From MED-G105 sp965263305 (lineage in GTDB: Bacteria; Pseudomonadota; Alphaproteobacteria; Caulobacterales; Parvularculaceae), in contig OZ253666.1 in assembly GCA_965263305.1 (NCBI GenBank), forward strand, positions 1,674,001-1,738,000: DNA of 64,000 bases, in the 5' to 3' direction. Below the pieces are notes generated by a model, which saw only the letters and a list, made by a program, of their open reading frames with translations, had not been told where the DNA came from and made no database searches. The translations under genes and the position numbers were made by a program. Positions 35,060 through 43,344 of the stretch are shown in pieces. How positions within the stretch are numbered: the stretch's first letter is position 1; every line of letters starts with the position of its first letter.

Positions 35060-35854
35060 ATGTTTCATCTTGCCAACCGTGCTGTTCTCTCCGTTAGCGG
35101 TTCTGACGCCGTCGACTTCCTGCAAGGGTTGGTGACCCAGGATGCCGCGCGGTTGGCTGCGGGGCCCGCGTTCTCCGCGCTTTTAACGCCCCAGGGCAAA
35201 ATCCTCTTTGACTTTTTCATTGCGCCTTCGCGCGACGCGGAGGGGTTTTTGATTGACGTCGCTGTCGGGTCGGCGGCCGATTTCCTAAAGCGCCTAAAAA
35301 TGTACCGCCTGCGGGCGAAGGTCGACATCGCTTTGGAAGAAGATCTCGCGGTCGGTTGGGGCGGCGCATTGGAGGGCGATGCGTTCGCCGATCCTCGCTG
35401 GGCTGAGATCGGCGCCCGGGCGATCGCTCCACTGAGCAATTTCTCCAGCGATGGCGGCGCGTCCTATCGGGAGCGCCGATTGGCCCTTGGGGTGCCGGAA
35501 TGCGGCGATGACTTCGGGTCCGATGAGATGTTTCTCACCGACGTCAACTACGACGCGTTGAACGGTGTTGACTATGGAAAGGGCTGTTTCGTCGGTCAGG
35601 AAGTGACAAGCCGCATGAAACGCAAGGGCGAAATTCGCCGCCGCACGTTAGGACTATCCTTTGATGGCGCGGCGCCCGCGGTTGGCGCGCCGGTTTCCGC
35701 TGGCGAGGGGCGCATTGGCGAGGTCATCAACGCCATTGACGGCCTTGCCCTCGCCCTTATTCGAATGGATCGTTTACAAAAAGCGGAAGACGGGGGGCTG
35801 CCAATTACCCTTGAAGATCGGCCCGCCCATGTCACGATACCTGAATATCTTTAA
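35060..35854 (+). CDS. ygfZ: Folate-binding protein YgfZ (iron-sulfur cluster repair)
   Basis: A 264-residue GcvT-fold protein. The N-terminal part has VLSVSGSDAVDFLQGLVTQDAARL and SALLTPQGKILFDFFI; the diagnostic YgfZ/IBA57 motif is KGCFVGQEVTSRMKRKGEIRRR, carrying the functional Cys. It uses folate to help assemble or repair some Fe-S enzymes. The conserved sequence starts at the ATG at 35060; the frame is open to 34970 but that part is not conserved-looking. A TATAGA hexamer six bases before the ATG and the absence of a ribosome site point to leaderless translation. Confidence 0.9.
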   Translation: MFHLANRAVLSVSGSDAVDFLQGLVTQDAARLAAGPAFSALLTPQGKILFDFFIAPSRDAEGFLIDVAVGSAADFLKRLKMYRLRAKVDIALEEDLAVGWGGALEGDAFADPRWAEIGARAIAPLSNFSSDGGASYRERRLALGVPECGDDFGSDEMFLTDVNYDALNGVDYGKGCFVGQEVTSRMKRKGEIRRRTLGLSFDGAAPAVGAPVSAGEGRIGEVINAIDGLALALIRMDRLQKAEDGGLPITLEDRPAHVTIPEYL

Positions 35855-35879
35855 CGTCAACGATTAAAGGCTTTCACCG

Positions 35880-36290
35880 ATGACCCCCACCGCCCACGCG
35901 CTGCTCGCTTACACAGCTTGGTTTCTCTTACTCGTCGTCGCCCTTGGTGGCTTTCGATCATTTCTGGTGGTCAGTGGGGGGAAGGCCGTTAACGGATTTT
36001 CGCCTTCAGGCGAGGATGTGGAGGGATTTGGGCGGCGACTGACGCGCGTTCATGCAAATTGCTATGAAAATCTGCCGGCGGCGGCCGCGGTGTTGCTTTA
36101 CGCAATCGCAACATCCCAAACATCCATCACCGATCCGCTGGCGAATGTACTCCTCGGCGCTCGCCTTTTGCAGTCCATTGTTCACTTGGTGTCGACAAGC
36201 CGTCCGGCGGTATTGCTCCGCTTTGGGTTTTTTGTCGTACAGGTCCTTATTCTGCTTTACTGGATATTGCGCCTTGCCCACCTCCTCTGA
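35880..36290 (+). CDS. MAPEG family membrane protein
   Basis: A 136-residue protein with four membrane helices and the MAPEG arrangement: FGRRLTRVHANCYENLPAAAAVLLYA, in which the R.xx..N..EN.P motif lies between helices 1 and 2, and later ARLLQSIVHLVSTSRPAVLLRFGFF. MAPEG proteins include glutathione transferases, but many bacterial members are uncharacterised. It starts 25 bases after ygfZ and overlaps the start of tag by 17 bases, so the three genes may be cotranscribed. Confidence 0.85.
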   Translation: MTPTAHALLAYTAWFLLLVVALGGFRSFLVVSGGKAVNGFSPSGEDVEGFGRRLTRVHANCYENLPAAAAVLLYAIATSQTSITDPLANVLLGARLLQSIVHLVSTSRPAVLLRFGFFVVQVLILLYWILRLAHLL

Positions 36291-36867
36291 GCCACGCGTT
36301 TTTTGCGCCTGGGCGCCGGCGGATGATCCCGCCTATCGTCAGTACCATGACGAAGAATGGGGCGTTCCCGAGCGGGATAGTCGCGCCTTGTTTGAAAAAC
36401 TCATTCTAGATGGGTTTCAAGCGGGCCTTTCCTGGCGGACAATTCTCTATAAGCGAGATGCGTTCCGCCGGGCGTTTGATGGTTTTGAGCCAGAGAAAAT
36501 CGCCCGCTATACCCCTAGGAAAGTCGAGAAACTGCTAGGCGACGCGTCCATCATTCGCTCGCGGTCGAAGATCGACGCAACGATCGGGAATGCGCGCCTC
36601 TATCTCGATCTTATGGAGACCCGGAATGATGGGTTCGCCGGCTTTTTGTGGGATTTCGTGGGCGGCGCGCCGATTGTAAATCACTGGGAGAATTTTAAAG
36701 ACGCGCCGACGCAATCGCCAGAAAGCGAAGCGATGTCCAAGGCGTTAAAACGCGTTGGCTTTAAGTTCTGCGGGCCCGTGATTGTCTATGCCTTTATGCA
36801 AGCGGTCGGGATGGTGAACGACCATGAAGTCGCCTGCCCCCGTCATGAAGCGGTGCAAAAACTATAA
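36274..36867 (+). CDS. tag: DNA-3-methyladenine glycosylase I
   Basis: A 197-residue base-excision repair enzyme that removes 3-methyladenine. Diagnostic segments are YHDEEWGVPERDSRALFEKLILDGFQAGLSW, the catalytic region with IIRSRSKIDATIGNARLYL, FLWDFVGG, and the C-terminal VNDHEVACPRH. The zinc ligands of the family are present: Cys near the start (FCAWA), His in YHDEEW, and the late His and Cys. No ATG precedes the conserved start; the only suitable initiator is TTG at 36274, inside the 3' end of the MAPEG gene, so translation is likely coupled and weak. Confidence 0.92.
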   Translation: MPTSSEPRVFCAWAPADDPAYRQYHDEEWGVPERDSRALFEKLILDGFQAGLSWRTILYKRDAFRRAFDGFEPEKIARYTPRKVEKLLGDASIIRSRSKIDATIGNARLYLDLMETRNDGFAGFLWDFVGGAPIVNHWENFKDAPTQSPESEAMSKALKRVGFKFCGPVIVYAFMQAVGMVNDHEVACPRHEAVQKL

Positions 36868-36886
36868 AGCCGAATTTAAAAGATTA

Positions 36887-36902
36887 GGTCATGTTTCGTT
36901 AA
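36887..36902 (+). repeat. 16-bp direct repeat, left copy
   Basis: GGTCATGTTTCGTTAA, identical to 38466-38481. The two copies flank the lectin-like gene at 36956-38449; this one lies 54 bases before its start. It ends in the TTAA half-site of CtrA-type boxes. Confidence 0.7.
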
Positions 36903-36955
36903 CGAGATGTTTTCGTTTTCTCAATAGCGTAGAAATAAGCAGCCTTAGATGAGAC

Positions 36956-38449
36956 ATGACCCTACGACGCGCGTATATCGTCGATCGCGCAGGCGTATTA
37001 AGTGAAAACCTGCACCTGGGCCCAGCAAATTTTGCTGCATGGCCATCCGTTACGCGCGCCCTCTTGGCCAGCTTACTGGCGTTTTGCGCCCTAGAAGCGA
37101 CACCGGTAAAAGCAGCGCCCCTCACGCCAGAGCTCGAGTATATCGAGGCGCTGAATGTCGGGACAACGTTTATTACGGTGCCCTTAACGAACACCTATGC
37201 GAATGCTATCCCGGTCTGCACCTATGTGCTCGCCTCACCCACTGACCGCTCGGCAGTGCCACGTATACGGAATATCACACCTAGTTCTTTTCAACTCCGC
37301 ATCCAAGAATTTACCGGCGGCGCGAACCCCACGGCATCCACGACGCCAGGCACAGTTTTTTGCGTGGTCGCCGAGGCCGGCGCCCATACGCTTCCCGATG
37401 GTCGCTTGTTTGAAGCGTTCTCCGTGGTGTCGGATGAAACATCCGGCCTTGCGTTTGGGTGGAATATTGCAGCGGATGCGGAGAATGTTTCCGCCCTCGT
37501 TTCACAAAGCTATGCAAACCCCGTCACCATGGGCGCTGTCATCAGCGCGAACGATCCACAACCAAGCGCCATCTGGGCGACGGATTGTGATGCGCGCGGC
37601 AATGCGCCATTCGACACCGGGCAGGGCGATGGCATTTGCGTCGGGAAACAAGTGGGTCAAATTAATCAGACCCGTGTTGATGAAACCATTGGTGTGATCA
37701 TCGCCGAAGCCGGCGCTGGCATTGCAAATGGCATTTCCTATCTCTTCCAGAGTGGGCCGAACTCAATCAACGGCGTTAGTAGTAATTTCAATACGAGCTA
37801 TGCCATTGCCGGCGATTTTGAGGCCGCCGTGGCGATGATGACAGGCGTCAACGGGAACCAGGGCGGCTGGGCGGTATTAACGGGCGGCGATCCGCTACCG
37901 GCCAACGCCATCCGCCTTAGCATCGATGAAGAGGTCGTCGCCGGCGATACAGGCCGTTCCCATATCGACGAAGAAGTGACGTATTTTGCATTCCGCGATG
38001 ACCGCTTCGTCAATTTTACAACGCAAAAATCCGTCGAACTGTTTGGCCCGGGTAACATTGGCGGCTTAGCGCTCCCGGGTAATGATGTGGCATACACCTT
38101 GCGGGTGCAGAATTCCGGAAACTCGCCGCCCGATGAAGACTCGATTTTCATCGTAGACCCGTTGCCCCCGGAGGTCGCTTTTTTTAATGGAGATTTTGAT
38201 CCAGGCGATGCCGATACGGCCGCTATTCTCTTCGTTGATTCAGGGTCGGGCTTGACCTTTGATGTCACGAATGACGCGCGCTTCTCCAATGGCGCGAGCC
38301 CGCCGGCGAGTTTTGCCGCCTGCACTTATTCCCCGGCGAGCGGGTATGACGCCAATGTGCGTTTCATTTGCCTAAATCCGAAGGGGCGGTTTCTCGGCGC
38401 TGCGACCGGTTTGGAGGCAGAATTTCGTTTTCGCGCGCGCATCGAATAA
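36956..38449 (+). CDS. Secreted protein with H-type-lectin-like and DUF11-like parts
   Basis: A 497-residue exported protein with a long signal sequence (to about residue 54, ATPVKAAPL). The first ~230 residues contain two lectin-like strands sets (VGTTFITVPLTNTYANAIPVCTYVL..., FQLRIQEF, and LAFGWN...YANPVTMGAVIS..., DETIGVIIAEAGAG), as in secreted H-type lectin-like repeats. The part from ~365 onward (GNDVAYTLRVQNSGNSPPDEDSIFIVDPLPP) resembles a DUF11 adhesin module. Ten or more Cys and many Asn/Asp suit an extracellular fold. No membrane anchor or sorting signal is visible. The gene is flanked by an exact 16-bp repeat. Confidence 0.65.
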   Translation: MTLRRAYIVDRAGVLSENLHLGPANFAAWPSVTRALLASLLAFCALEATPVKAAPLTPELEYIEALNVGTTFITVPLTNTYANAIPVCTYVLASPTDRSAVPRIRNITPSSFQLRIQEFTGGANPTASTTPGTVFCVVAEAGAHTLPDGRLFEAFSVVSDETSGLAFGWNIAADAENVSALVSQSYANPVTMGAVISANDPQPSAIWATDCDARGNAPFDTGQGDGICVGKQVGQINQTRVDETIGVIIAEAGAGIANGISYLFQSGPNSINGVSSNFNTSYAIAGDFEAAVAMMTGVNGNQGGWAVLTGGDPLPANAIRLSIDEEVVAGDTGRSHIDEEVTYFAFRDDRFVNFTTQKSVELFGPGNIGGLALPGNDVAYTLRVQNSGNSPPDEDSIFIVDPLPPEVAFFNGDFDPGDADTAAILFVDSGSGLTFDVTNDARFSNGASPPASFAACTYSPASGYDANVRFICLNPKGRFLGAATGLEAEFRFRARIE

Positions 38450-38465
38450 TGACCCGCCCGGGCGC

Positions 38466-38481
38466 GGTCATGTTTCGTTAA
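38466..38481 (+). repeat. 16-bp direct repeat, right copy
   Basis: GGTCATGTTTCGTTAA, an exact second copy of 36887-36902, 17 bases after the stop of the lectin-like gene. The repeat does not extend further on either side. Confidence 0.7.
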
Positions 38482-38578
38482 GCACTCATTCGCCAACAGG
38501 TGTTAGACCAACCAAACATCTGATATCAGCCGGTCCAGAGAGGATCGGCGGTGAGCGTTGCGAAGGAAACCCGTTGTG

Positions 38579-39316
38579 ATGGTGCGCGTATTGATGACTG
38601 ATAATTCATCTGACGATGCTTTTGGTGCCAATGAAAAACCCGGCGACAGATCAGCCGACAGGTCATTGGGTGCGACGGCGTTTTTGCGCGTCCTGTTGTC
38701 GGATTTAGAAGCGCGGCCTTCCAACGCGCCCGGCGCTTCGGCGTCAGTCGAAGACGAGGGCAAACCGGTAGAGGCGAGCCTCGGCGATCTCATCAGCCGG
38801 CTTGATGAACGCGCTTTCGGGCTCATGCTGTTGCTGCTCGCCCTGCCATGCTGCCTGCCCTTTGTTTATGGGTTGCCCCAGATCGTGGCGTTGCCGATGT
38901 TGGCGCTTGCCGCGCAACTCGCTCTTGGCCGGTCGAGCCCCTGGTTGCCGAAAAGCCTGGCGAGCCGGCGTTTTGCCATCGATGGGTTTCGCGGCGTTCT
39001 GGATCGGGCGACGCGCTATCTCGGCTGGATTGAGCGCATCGCCCGCCCTCGATTGACGGCGTTGACAACCCCCATGGCGGCAAGAGTAACGGGAGTTTTG
39101 CTTCTCGCGCCCTGCGCCTCGATCCTCGTGCCGCTGCCGGGTACAAATACGGTGCCGGGCATTGGCGTCGCCATCGCCTCCATCGGGATGATCGAGCGGG
39201 ATGGCTTGCTTGTCCTCACCGGTCTTTTGATTGGTTTTGCTTGGGTCGCGGCGCTTCTCATTTTCGGCCTAGAGGCCGCGTCACTCCTGAAAGAGGCGAT
39301 CGCCGCGCGGTTCTGA
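38579..39316 (+). CDS. ExoD family protein
   Basis: A 245-residue membrane protein of the ExoD (exopolysaccharide synthesis) family. A polar N-terminal ~60 residues are followed by EASLGDLISRLDERAFGLMLLLLALPCCLPFVYGLP, the usual ExoD block, then several hydrophobic helices and LLLAPCASILVPLPGTNTVPGIGVAIASIGMIERDGLL. Family members affect exopolysaccharide and alkali tolerance, but the biochemical role is unknown. The ATG at 38579 has AAGGAA nine bases upstream; an earlier in-frame TTG at 38558 lacks one. The neighbours dsbB and coq7 lie closely downstream. Confidence 0.85.
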   Translation: MVRVLMTDNSSDDAFGANEKPGDRSADRSLGATAFLRVLLSDLEARPSNAPGASASVEDEGKPVEASLGDLISRLDERAFGLMLLLLALPCCLPFVYGLPQIVALPMLALAAQLALGRSSPWLPKSLASRRFAIDGFRGVLDRATRYLGWIERIARPRLTALTTPMAARVTGVLLLAPCASILVPLPGTNTVPGIGVAIASIGMIERDGLLVLTGLLIGFAWVAALLIFGLEAASLLKEAIAARF

Positions 39317-39376
39317 CACGTCGCGTTGGGTCTTTACGGGCCTATATTTGGTAGCGTGTTCTCGGTTTTTCGGCAG

Positions 39377-39913
39377 ATGAGTTTGGTTGAGGGGGCGCTC
39401 CTGTTGAGTCTGGGGGCGAGCGGCAGCTTATTGGCGGGCGCCCATATTTTTGAGGCGCTCGGTTACGCGCCTTGCGCCTTATGTCTGGATCAGCGCGAGG
39501 CCCATTGGGCGGCGCTTGCGATCGCGATCCCAGGGTTTTTGGCGGCGCGGTTGAGTAAAGCCCGCCTTGCCGCGGTTGGAGCGATTGGCGCGTTGGCGCT
39601 CGTTTATGCAGTGAGTGCTGGCCTTGCCTTCTACCATACCGGCGTTGAGTGGGAGTTTTGGCAAGGTCCGGCGAGCTGCGCTGCGGGCGGCGACCTTGGT
39701 GATATCGCCGCGAACGATTTGTCCACCATCTTTGATGAGAAGCCCAAAGGGCCATCATGCGTCTATGCGCAGTGGCGTTTCTTAGGGATTTCGATGGCGG
39801 GGTATAATATGTTGGTGTCGGCGCTGTTGTTTGTCATGTCACTCGGCGCCGCTGTTCATTCAACGCGCAGGGAGCGCGCAACCAATTTGCAAGGCGCTGT
39901 CCATGGACAATGA
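39377..39913 (+). CDS. dsbB: Disulfide bond formation protein B
   Basis: A 178-residue quinone-linked membrane oxidase with four helices. The first periplasmic redox pair is in APCALCLDQREAHWAAL, the family CxxC followed by QR. A second Cys pair lies in the long loop (GPASCAAGG ... GPSCVYAQWRFLGISMAGYNML). It oxidises DsbA-type partners. The ATG at 39377 (MSLVEGALLL) is used; a TTG at 39326 gives a 17-residue longer form and cannot be excluded. The last codons overlap the coq7 start by 11 bases. Confidence 0.88.
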   Translation: MSLVEGALLLSLGASGSLLAGAHIFEALGYAPCALCLDQREAHWAALAIAIPGFLAARLSKARLAAVGAIGALALVYAVSAGLAFYHTGVEWEFWQGPASCAAGGDLGDIAANDLSTIFDEKPKGPSCVYAQWRFLGISMAGYNMLVSALLFVMSLGAAVHSTRRERATNLQGAVHGQ

Positions 39914-40514
39914 AACAACGGACGCCCCTGAAACGAGGCGCGCCGGGGAAACTAAAGACACCCGGTTGGAGCACCCAGGGTTCCCGGGGCCTTTCGGGCG
40001 TCGCATCGATGAAATGCTGCGGGTCGACCATGCGGGCGAATATGGCGCGGTACAGATTTATCGCGGCCAGAAGGCGGTGTTTGGCGCCTTGCCCCATAAA
40101 GATCGCATGTCGGACCTTTTAACGGAGATGGAGGCGGGAGAGGCCCATCACCTTGAGACCTTTGATCGTCTTTTGGCGGAGCGGCGGGTGCGCCCAACGT
40201 TGTTCTCCCCCCTTTGGAATGTCGCCGGTTTTGGCCTTGGCGCAGCGACGGCCCTCATGGGGGAAAAAGCAGCGATGGCGTGCACGGCCGCGGTCGAAGA
40301 AGTGATTGAGCAGCATTATGGGGCGCAAGCGGATGAATTAGACGATCGCGACCCGGAGCTTGCTGCGACCGTTCGGGCGTTTCGCGAAGATGAACTGGGT
40401 CATAAACACACCGCCGAAGCAGAAGGTGCTGAGGACGCGCCCGGCTACGGATTAATGAAAACCGTCATCCAGGCAGGCTGCCGCGTGGCGATTAAGCTAT
40501 CGGAAAAAATCTGA
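39903..40514 (+). CDS. coq7: 2-nonaprenyl-3-methyl-6-methoxy-1,4-benzoquinol hydroxylase (COQ7 family)
   Basis: A 203-residue di-iron hydroxylase of ubiquinone synthesis. The iron ligands are in RVDHAGEYGAVQIYRGQ, EMEAGEAHHLETFDRLL, EEVIEQHYGAQADEL and FREDELGHKHTAEAEGA, giving the expected Glu and ExxH pairs. Polar residues 1-35 (MDNETTDAPETRR...) precede the domain. It begins inside the dsbB stop region (11-base overlap), so translation is coupled. Ubiquinone also serves as electron acceptor for DsbB, which makes the pairing sensible but not proven to be functional. Confidence 0.93.
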   Translation: MDNETTDAPETRRAGETKDTRLEHPGFPGPFGRRIDEMLRVDHAGEYGAVQIYRGQKAVFGALPHKDRMSDLLTEMEAGEAHHLETFDRLLAERRVRPTLFSPLWNVAGFGLGAATALMGEKAAMACTAAVEEVIEQHYGAQADELDDRDPELAATVRAFREDELGHKHTAEAEGAEDAPGYGLMKTVIQAGCRVAIKLSEKI

Positions 40515-40540
40515 TACTGACTATAACCGAGCAAGGATGA

Positions 40541-40792
40541 TCACTCGGGGCATCGCACAACTCGACCGTGACCGTCCTCACATACGCGAACGTTTCTGCC
40601 GTTAATCCTAACGTAGTGAGGGCTGCGGCAAACCCGGCCCGGTTGGTGCTCAGACAGCCTCTTCGAGCCCGATGAAAGCCCATCAATATGGGCATCGAGA
40701 GCTCTTCGTTGTTCTTGGTACTCCGCCCACATTTTGCTGATGGTTTCACGTTTGTACTGGGTGAGCGTAAGCGGGTTTTCTTCCTTCGACAT
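40541..40792 (-). CDS. Small protein of unknown function, partner of lipoprotein gene
   Basis: An 83-residue hydrophilic protein (MSKEENPLTLTQYKRET...) without signal or membrane segment. The C-terminal half is Arg-rich with three Cys (RVCRSPHYVRINGRNVRVCEDGHGRVVRCPE), which could bind metal or form disulfides. No family is recognised. It starts 15 bases after the lipoprotein gene stop with GGGAG about nine bases upstream and is on the same strand, so it is probably cotranslated. Like its neighbour it looks less GC-rich than the surrounding core genes. Confidence 0.6.
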   Translation of the reverse strand: MSKEENPLTLTQYKRETISKMWAEYQEQRRALDAHIDGLSSGSKRLSEHQPGRVCRSPHYVRINGRNVRVCEDGHGRVVRCPE

Positions 40793-40807
40793 TGGCGTCC
40801 ATCTCCC

Positions 40808-42301
40808 TTAAAAATCGGAGTCAATCAGACAGTTTCGATGAATATCGTTGTCTCCAAGCACTGGAGTATACTTTTTTGTTCCGAGTACGACTGGAACTTC
40901 CTTAAGGTGGAAAATTTTGTGCGGGGCGAGTGAATACCGTCCCTGTAACTTCGTGTTCTTTGGCCCGATAACCGTAAACTCGTTCTTTTTGTCGTTGCTC
41001 TTGTAAGGGTGTAGTCCTTTCGCGTCGAACGGAGAGCGTTTATTCAACCAATGAACGAATTTTTCGGCCTCTTGGTCATTTTCAAAGAACGCGCATTGTG
41101 GACCCGCAGCACTGACGTCAGCCCCATCATGTTTCTGGGGGTCTATCCGTAATGGTTCGATACTTCCATTCGCATTCAGGTACTCAATGCTCCAGACGTA
41201 GAACTCAGGTGAGTTAATCACGATCGGAATATCACCAGGCTCATTAGCCTGATTTTGCTCAAAGGCGTTTTCTTTGAAGGTGACCTTGTCGTCACTTTCT
41301 TTTACCGAGCGCTGTCTTTTCTTCCGTTTATCATTCGTTTTACGGACGATATACGATAGTTCGGTTGGCATATGTCTAATGGCATAGCGGTTGTCGGCGA
41401 GTGTCTCGATATCATCAGTAACAACCTCGCCTTGGAAGTACCGATTGGTGACACCGAGAGCGCCTTCGCGGTTGGGTTTTTCAGTAAAATCGAAAGTGTG
41501 CGCGAAGAATTGATTTTTTGCCTGCATTGAAAAGTTGATAGCATACGTTCCTGCGACATTGGTTTGGGCGAAGGGCGCATTCAAACGTAGCGTCGCGTGC
41601 GTCGGTTGAATAGAAGGAAGGAACTCGACGACCTCTACGTCGATGTTTTGGGTAACCTGTTCATTGCGTGCAATATCGCCCCCTAATTCGGCAGATGCTA
41701 AGTCGGGGGTCAGAGTATCGAAGGTAAAATTAGCCGACCCTGAGCGGTTAAACTCGTCTACAACTGTCGCGACACGGATTGTATTATGGACAACGGTTGC
41801 GCCGTCCCATCCTGTAAATCTCCAACCGTCCGGCGGTTCGATTTTAATTTTTGCTTCCGTGATACGGTCTGCAGGGCGTAACTTCTCGGTAAAAAGAGTG
41901 AGAATGAGACGTTGGCGGGCTTCCACGAGGCTTCGGTCCGTACGGATGCCCGTCGGTGTTTCGCTCCGTCTAATCGTTCGCGCGAGATCGGCGGCGAGAG
42001 CAGCAACGTCGAAAGCGCCGTTTTTTTCATGCCTCTGGATAAGAGCGGCTTGTCCCTCCGGGCCAAGGTCTATCAATTGGCGCACGGCTCGTTGTGTCGG
42101 TACTTCTTCCGCAAACCCTTCAAGGCCAACATCGCCGTGAACGCATCCCTCTTCGCAATTAGATGCGTAGTCATACGATGCATTGTTGTAATGCCTGAGC
42201 GTCGTGCCGCAGGCGCTAACGCCAAGAAGCACGACCGTAAGGGCGCCGCTTTTCAGTAATTTTTTTTTGTAATGAGAGATGCTGATTGATGATCCTGACA
42301 A
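40808..42301 (-). CDS. Large lipoprotein of unknown function
   Basis: A 497-residue lipoprotein with lipobox GVSAC (residue ~31). Mature sequence: an N-terminal Cys pair (SNCEEGCVHG), a helical region to ~120, a beta-rich part with GWRFTGWDGATVVHN and INFSMQAKN, a Lys/Arg-rich loop (DKRKKRQRSVKESDDK) and a C-terminal region with AAGPQCAFFENDQEAEKFVHW. No family is recognised. Initiation is at TTG 42301, supported by GAGGAG six bases upstream. The gene looks more A/T-rich than its neighbours and precedes a small Cys-rich partner, which hints at an acquired two-gene unit. Confidence 0.65.
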   Translation of the reverse strand: MSGSSISISHYKKKLLKSGALTVVLLGVSACGTTLRHYNNASYDYASNCEEGCVHGDVGLEGFAEEVPTQRAVRQLIDLGPEGQAALIQRHEKNGAFDVAALAADLARTIRRSETPTGIRTDRSLVEARQRLILTLFTEKLRPADRITEAKIKIEPPDGWRFTGWDGATVVHNTIRVATVVDEFNRSGSANFTFDTLTPDLASAELGGDIARNEQVTQNIDVEVVEFLPSIQPTHATLRLNAPFAQTNVAGTYAINFSMQAKNQFFAHTFDFTEKPNREGALGVTNRYFQGEVVTDDIETLADNRYAIRHMPTELSYIVRKTNDKRKKRQRSVKESDDKVTFKENAFEQNQANEPGDIPIVINSPEFYVWSIEYLNANGSIEPLRIDPQKHDGADVSAAGPQCAFFENDQEAEKFVHWLNKRSPFDAKGLHPYKSNDKKNEFTVIGPKNTKLQGRYSLAPHKIFHLKEVPVVLGTKKYTPVLGDNDIHRNCLIDSDF

Positions 42302-42557
42302 AACACGCTCCTCAAGATTTTAGCTTGAAAGTGATAATTCATTGGAAAGGCGAAACGATCTGTTCCGCGCGTCACATTCCGCCCGGAAATGTAGGTTCGA
42401 TTGATGACAAATCTATTGGTAGCGCCGTCAACTTGTCTTGGGAGTGATATCGTTCGATCGTGGATCTAGCGCGGGGTAAGGATAGGATCAAAACAACGCT
42501 AACCGCTCGCCTATAATGGCGATCGCCCAACAGAGTGTATCGACCAATTGTAATGGC

Positions 42558-42950
42558 TTACTTAGTGCCCGGCGTCATCATTTTGCTGAAAACGCGCCCC
42601 AGATCCGCCAGTAGGCCGAGAATGATGAAAAGCACGCCGCGGTGGATCACATGCTGTGTCTGATAGAAATCCCAACAATACCAGGCCGCGCAAAAGATAA
42701 TGAAAAGGCGCGCGATGATTGTGCAGGTAAAGTTGACTGTTTTCGCCCTCATGCGGATCTTGCGGTCCGCCGCCGGCTCGTCCCAGCCGATTTTGCGCAC
42801 GCCGGTTTTTCGCCTCGGCGCTTCCGTGCCCGCGAGCTTGTGCAGCCGGCCATTGTCAATCGTGGCTTTGAGGTCTCTGCGCGCCGTTTTTTTTAGGGGT
42901 TTTTTGGCGCCATTGGCGCCCCGCGCGCCAAATGCGGTTGACGTGCTCAT
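42558..42950 (-). CDS. Small membrane protein of unknown function
   Basis: A 130-residue protein. The first ~70 residues are Lys/Arg-rich and polar (AKKPLKKTARRDLKATIDNGRLHKLAG); two hydrophobic segments follow (TCTIIARLFIIFCAAWYCWDF and GVLFIILGLLADLG). No known family. It starts six bases after the stop of the 74-residue gene upstream, so both are cotranscribed. A cytoplasmic basic head with a two-helix membrane tail is the likely topology. Confidence 0.6.
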   Translation of the reverse strand: MSTSTAFGARGANGAKKPLKKTARRDLKATIDNGRLHKLAGTEAPRRKTGVRKIGWDEPAADRKIRMRAKTVNFTCTIIARLFIIFCAAWYCWDFYQTQHVIHRGVLFIILGLLADLGRVFSKMMTPGTK

Positions 42951-42956
42951 AACGTG

Positions 42957-43181
42957 TTAGTCGGTTTCCGCCGACACAGCATTGTATTCGTGAGCCATGT
43001 TGGTCAACAACACCGGCTCGTCTTCCTCGGTGCGCCAACGGGTCCGATAGGTGGCGTATCCACGCCGTATCGCGACCTCTGCAAGATGGAAGGCGCTTAT
43101 CCCGAGCAGCCCGGCGACAAAGACGATGATGGCGACGGCGGCCGGTGAGGCGGCCAGTGAGAAATCAATGGGAAAAAACAC
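42957..43181 (-). CDS. Small single-pass membrane protein
   Basis: A 74-residue protein with one membrane helix (SPAAVAIIVFVAGLLGISAFHL) and a charged tail (RRGYATYRTRWRTEEDEPVLL). No family recognised. Initiation is at GTG 43181, with GGGGGA seven bases upstream. It directly precedes the 130-residue membrane protein gene with a six-base gap, suggesting a two-gene unit. Confidence 0.55.
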   Translation of the reverse strand: MFFPIDFSLAASPAAVAIIVFVAGLLGISAFHLAEVAIRRGYATYRTRWRTEEDEPVLLTNMAHEYNAVSAETD

Positions 43182-43344
43182 TTCAATCCCCCGGGGTTAA
43201 AACTCCTGGAAGCAGGATCGGGGCAATTGATTAATATTGTGCGACTGAAAACGGTTGCTGGATCAGAAACCTTAAAGTGACTGGGTCAACGAACGGGGCG
43301 AGGAACCCGTCACCTTCAGCGCAGTATGTAATACAAACAAGGGG

